Below are positions 33,206-33,589 of a stretch of DNA of 33,589 nt, in pieces. The stretch spans positions 1 through 33,589 of the forward strand of contig JBBRZF010000016.1 of NCBI GenBank assembly GCA_038236965.1, given 5' to 3'. The translations under genes and the position numbers were made by a program. Source of the stretch: JBBRZF01 sp038236965 (GTDB lineage: Bacteria; Acidobacteriota; Terriglobia; Terriglobales; Acidobacteriaceae). Under the pieces are notes generated by a model. That model worked only from the letters and a program-made list of their open reading frames with translations. It searched no databases and had not been told where the DNA came from. The number at the start of each line of letters is the position of its first letter. Positions within the stretch are counted from its first letter, which is position 1.

Positions 33206-33589
33206 ATGAAAACTTCTAGGCTCCTGCTTCTCGTCGCCGTGATCGTCTGCGCATCCGCCATGTCGTTCGCTGACACCTTCTATTTCAACTATTCGGGTTC
33301 CGGCGTGGCTGCCAGCGGAACAATCACTGCAACCCTGCAAAGTTCTGGCAACTATCTTGTCACCGGCATGACCGGAGTTCGCAACGGTGCGGCAATCACG
33401 AGCGTAATGGCTGCGAGCAATTCTGGCTTTGTCCAGAATGGTGTTCGATGGACTTTTGATAACTTGCTGTTTACCGCTCCGCCCCGTTTCACTGACGGCG
33501 GAATTTTGTTCGAACTCGCGGGCATCCCGACCTTTGCAAACCTCTATTCCATAGGTGGCACCCTTTACGACTCCATCGAGACCGGCTAC
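33206..33589 (+). CDS. Secreted protein, cut by the window end (probable PEP-CTERM family)
   Basis: At least 128 codons, open to the last base of the window. GAGGGAGAAA upstream of the ATG at 33206 gives a fair ribosome binding site. The signal peptide is MKTSRLLLLVAVIVCASAMS followed by FADTF, very like the ADTF after the signal peptide of the PEP-CTERM protein just upstream. The visible body (FNYSGSGVAASGTITATLQS, YLVTGMTGVRNG) is beta-rich and resembles small PEP-CTERM proteins in which a GSGVxASGTxTA strand begins the mature part. The C-terminal sorting signal, if any, lies beyond the window. Confidence 0.75.
   Translation, partial: MKTSRLLLLVAVIVCASAMSFADTFYFNYSGSGVAASGTITATLQSSGNYLVTGMTGVRNGAAITSVMAASNSGFVQNGVRWTFDNLLFTAPPRFTDGGILFELAGIPTFANLYSIGGTLYDSIETGY

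Noticed and set aside
30566..33589. Exosortase or EPS operon within the window
   Set aside because: No polytopic exosortase-like frame with its Cys/Arg/His motif was found; only substrates and a nucleotide-sugar epimerase are present.

Overview
The window looks like a chromosomal segment of a soil-type Acidobacteriota bacterium (Terriglobia / 'Koribacter'-like). This is inference: the G+C is moderately high, GTG and TTG starts are frequent, there are PEP-CTERM secreted proteins and scattered low-complexity intergenic repeats, and the housekeeping set is typical (hemB, mutS2, dnaG, rpoD, dnaB, alr, rpiB, glyA). No rRNA or tRNA gene was seen.

Layout. 1-375 holds three kinds of tandem repeat; the last one runs into the 3' end of a secreted S15/CocE-type hydrolase (minus strand). 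hemB (minus) follows with its own terminator. From 3.6 to 10.5 kb, on the plus strand: a membrane sensor histidine kinase, mutS2, a one-base-overlapping lipid kinase/metallophosphoesterase pair, and an HD-domain nucleotidase-like gene. From 10.7 to 18.2 kb lies a replication/transcription/cell-wall block: dnaG, rpoD (TTG start), an approximately 800-base non-coding region with a duplicated low-complexity segment and a strongly structured RNA candidate, then dnaB and alr. An alpha/beta hydrolase, an enoyl-CoA hydratase-family gene (minus), rpiB, glyA and a GT4 glycosyltransferase complete the core half, several of them closed by clear intrinsic terminators.

From about 23.5 kb the character changes to accessory DNA: small secreted proteins, longer spacers and several decayed genes. 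These are a frameshifted nucleotidyltransferase, a frameshifted C-terminal scrap of a UDP-GlcNAc 2-epimerase (an intact paralogue lies 6 kb further on), and an AbiE-type toxin-antitoxin operon in which the antitoxin is whole but the toxin is frameshifted and cut short. The last 3 kb carries the intact epimerase (wecB type) followed by two secreted proteins, one with a clear PEP-CTERM tail and one cut by the window end.

How it may work together. Two sites match the -24/-12 (sigma-54) promoter pattern closely and one matches more weakly. They lie upstream of a LolA-like secreted protein, the complete C-terminal PEP-CTERM gene and the truncated secreted gene. Together with the nucleotide-sugar epimerase and the glycosyltransferase this suggests an RpoN-controlled envelope/exopolysaccharide programme. 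The exosortase, PrsK/PrsR-type regulators and rpoN are not in this window, so that link is inference. The most interesting unexplained element is the structured non-coding region at about 15025-15448, upstream of dnaB.
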